DNA from: Mycolicibacter sp. MU0102 | Lineage (GTDB): Bacteria > Actinomycetota > Actinomycetes > Mycobacteriales > Mycobacteriaceae | Reading direction: 5' to 3' | Assembly (NCBI RefSeq): GCF_963378105.1 | Contig: NZ_OY726398.1 | Location: forward strand, 1,736,001 to 1,800,000 | DNA length: 64,000 bases | Part shown: piece by piece, positions 62,906 to 64,000 of the stretch | Layout: each line of letters starts with the position of its first letter | Numbering within the stretch: position 1 is the first letter of the stretch | Notes under the pieces: generated by a model | Told to the model about the DNA's origin: nothing | The model's database searches: none | What the model saw: only the letters and a program-made list of their open reading frames with translations | Translations under genes and position numbers: made by a program

Positions 62906-64000
62906 ATGACTGACAACCGAGTCCCGGTACTGATCGTCGGCGCGGGCGCGGGCGGCCTGAGTGCCTGCGCGCTGCTGGCCAAACACGGCGTGCGCTCTCT
63001 TGTGATCGAGAAACGTCGCGAGATCTTCATCTATCCCAAAGCCCGCAACCTGAGCTTTCGCAGCCTGGAGATCCTGCGCGGCCTGGGTCTGGCGGACCAG
63101 GTGCACGCGGTGGCTGACGGTGTGTCGGACATGCTCACCAAGACCACGCTCACCAGCGCCCAGGACAGGCGTGCCTTTGACCTCGACGCGGTCTTCGCGC
63201 CGTTTGCCGGTACGAGCCCGGAGCCGTCCGCGCAGTACTGCCCACAAAGCGCACTGGAACCGATGCTCTTGGAACACATCCGCGGACAGGGCAGTGAGGT
63301 TCGCTACGGAACCGAATTGTGCTCCTTCGAGCAGGACGACACCGGAGTCACCGCCGTCGTGCGCAACCTCGACACCGGCAGCACCGAGGTGGTGCGCGCC
63401 GACTACCTGATCGCCGCCGACGGTGTGCGCAGCCCGGCACGCGAGGCGCTTGGCATACCGACCTCTGGGCACGGGGCGTTGCCGATCTACGTCGTATTCA
63501 TCTACTTTCGCGGCCCCTGGCGGCAGTTCGTTCCGCAACTCGGTGACGGTGACGCCATTCAGGTGGCCAACGACGATGTGGACGGCATCTTTCTGCCGGT
63601 CCGCGACGACTTCGGCATGTTCCTCACCACCTATCTGCCCGGGCGGGGCGAGACCGCCGAGCAGTTCACCCCCGATCACTGCCGCCAGTTGCTCACCCGG
63701 GCGATCGGTGCGCACATCGATATCGAGATCGTCGAGGTGACGCCGTGGCAGCCCTACGAGCGGGTTGCCAACCAGTTCCGCTGCGGCAGGGTATTTCTCG
63801 TCGGCGACTCGGCCCACGCCATGCCGCCGTTCAAGGCCGGTGGTGCAAACTGTGCCATCCAGAGCGCGCACAATCTGGCCTGGAAGCTGGCGGCCGTACT
63901 GGCGGGGAAGGCCGATCCTTTGTTGCTGGACACCTACCACGCCGAACGACACCCGGTGGGGCGCTTCAGCGCCCGCCAATCGCTGACCGGGCCGGTGCTG
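62906..64000 (+). CDS. FAD-dependent aromatic-ring hydroxylase (PheA/TfdB-like), 5' part
   Basis: Open to the end of the window, so the C-terminus is missing; 365 codons are visible. FAD motif LIVGAGAGGLSACALL (about residues 9-24), AADGVRSPAREALG (DG motif, about 170) and VFLVGDSAHAMPPFKAGGANCAIQSAHNLAWKL (GD motif, about 293-325) define the class A flavoprotein monooxygenases that hydroxylate phenols or polyketide rings. GGAGG sits 6-10 bases before ATG 62906; ATG 62890 hits a stop at once. It is preceded by a perfect operator and the TetR gene, so is likely induced by its substrate. Confidence 0.88.
   Translation, partial: MTDNRVPVLIVGAGAGGLSACALLAKHGVRSLVIEKRREIFIYPKARNLSFRSLEILRGLGLADQVHAVADGVSDMLTKTTLTSAQDRRAFDLDAVFAPFAGTSPEPSAQYCPQSALEPMLLEHIRGQGSEVRYGTELCSFEQDDTGVTAVVRNLDTGSTEVVRADYLIAADGVRSPAREALGIPTSGHGALPIYVVFIYFRGPWRQFVPQLGDGDAIQVANDDVDGIFLPVRDDFGMFLTTYLPGRGETAEQFTPDHCRQLLTRAIGAHIDIEIVEVTPWQPYERVANQFRCGRVFLVGDSAHAMPPFKAGGANCAIQSAHNLAWKLAAVLAGKADPLLLDTYHAERHPVGRFSARQSLTGPVL

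Noticed and set aside
62888..63979. Long minus-strand frame at the right edge
   Set aside because: Shadow of the FAD hydroxylase, which shows full cofactor motifs on the plus strand.

Overview
The window is high-GC actinobacterial DNA, and the gene content points to a Mycobacterium-type organism: a PGRS glycine-repeat protein, a PE-PPE-domain hydrolase, two MPT63-like (DUF1942) secreted proteins, three cutinase-like enzymes, a mycothiol-dependent formaldehyde dehydrogenase (mscR), a VirS-type AraC regulator, an IS481 element and a 13E12-type HNH protein. From memory, several blocks match the M. tuberculosis Rv2249c-Rv2301 neighbourhood: htpG, yjcE-type antiporter, cutinases, Rv2260-mscR, a Rv2257c-like serine hydrolase, a Rv2256c-like DUF3145 protein, a Rv2252-like lipid kinase, a Rv2251-like flavoprotein, a TetR and glpD. 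The many PGRS repeats on a protein with no PE domain suggest an environmental or terrae-like species, but this placement is tentative.

Layout. 1-4.4 kb: the 3' end of htpG, then a signal-peptide PGRS protein broken by one missing base. 4.4-9.7 kb: small stand-alone metabolic genes and a SigI/SigJ-type ECF sigma factor divergent from a DoxX gene, with a strikingly symmetric shared promoter, then a tiny His-rich protein. 9.85-11.3 kb: tRNA-Met(CAU) with an intact IS481-family element inserted just after it, bounded by a 15-bp target duplication. 11.4-15.7 kb: three exported proteins (PE-PPE hydrolase, porin-like protein, phospholipase C-like enzyme). 15.7-22.4 kb: a mymA-like operon (lipase, SDR, diiron protein, Baeyer-Villiger-type monooxygenase) followed by MerR, SnoaL-like and AhpD-like genes. 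23-29.6 kb: cutinase, Na+/H+ antiporter, and a TetR divergent from a three-gene translationally coupled operon (KshA-like Rieske oxygenase, DapB-like dehydrogenase, acyl-CoA-dehydrogenase-fold flavoprotein). 29.6-34.5 kb: two MPT63-like proteins with GTPLP-repeat tails, a receptor-type Ser/Thr kinase lacking the HRD aspartate, and a glycoside hydrolase. 34.6-44.9 kb: SDR plus AMP-ligase pair, ankyrin protein, frameshifted HNH/DUF222 gene, tex, GlcD-like oxidase and an IlvB-like TPP enzyme. 44.9-51.3 kb: two cutinases, an MFS transporter, a membrane Hsp70-like protein, a SABATH-type methyltransferase and a SHOCT protein. 51.3-64 kb: the mscR/glpD region and a final TetR plus aromatic-ring hydroxylase pair sharing an operator-like repeat; the hydroxylase runs off the end.

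The most interesting signals are the coaxial double palindrome that forms two identical divergent ECF-type promoters at 8440-8502, the predicted pseudokinase at 31608-33341, the GTPLP tails on the MPT63-like paralogues, the multi-iteron ends of the IS element, and the repeated operator around the last TetR. No CRISPR array, prophage or clear new defence system was seen. All homologies are from reading and memory, with no database search.
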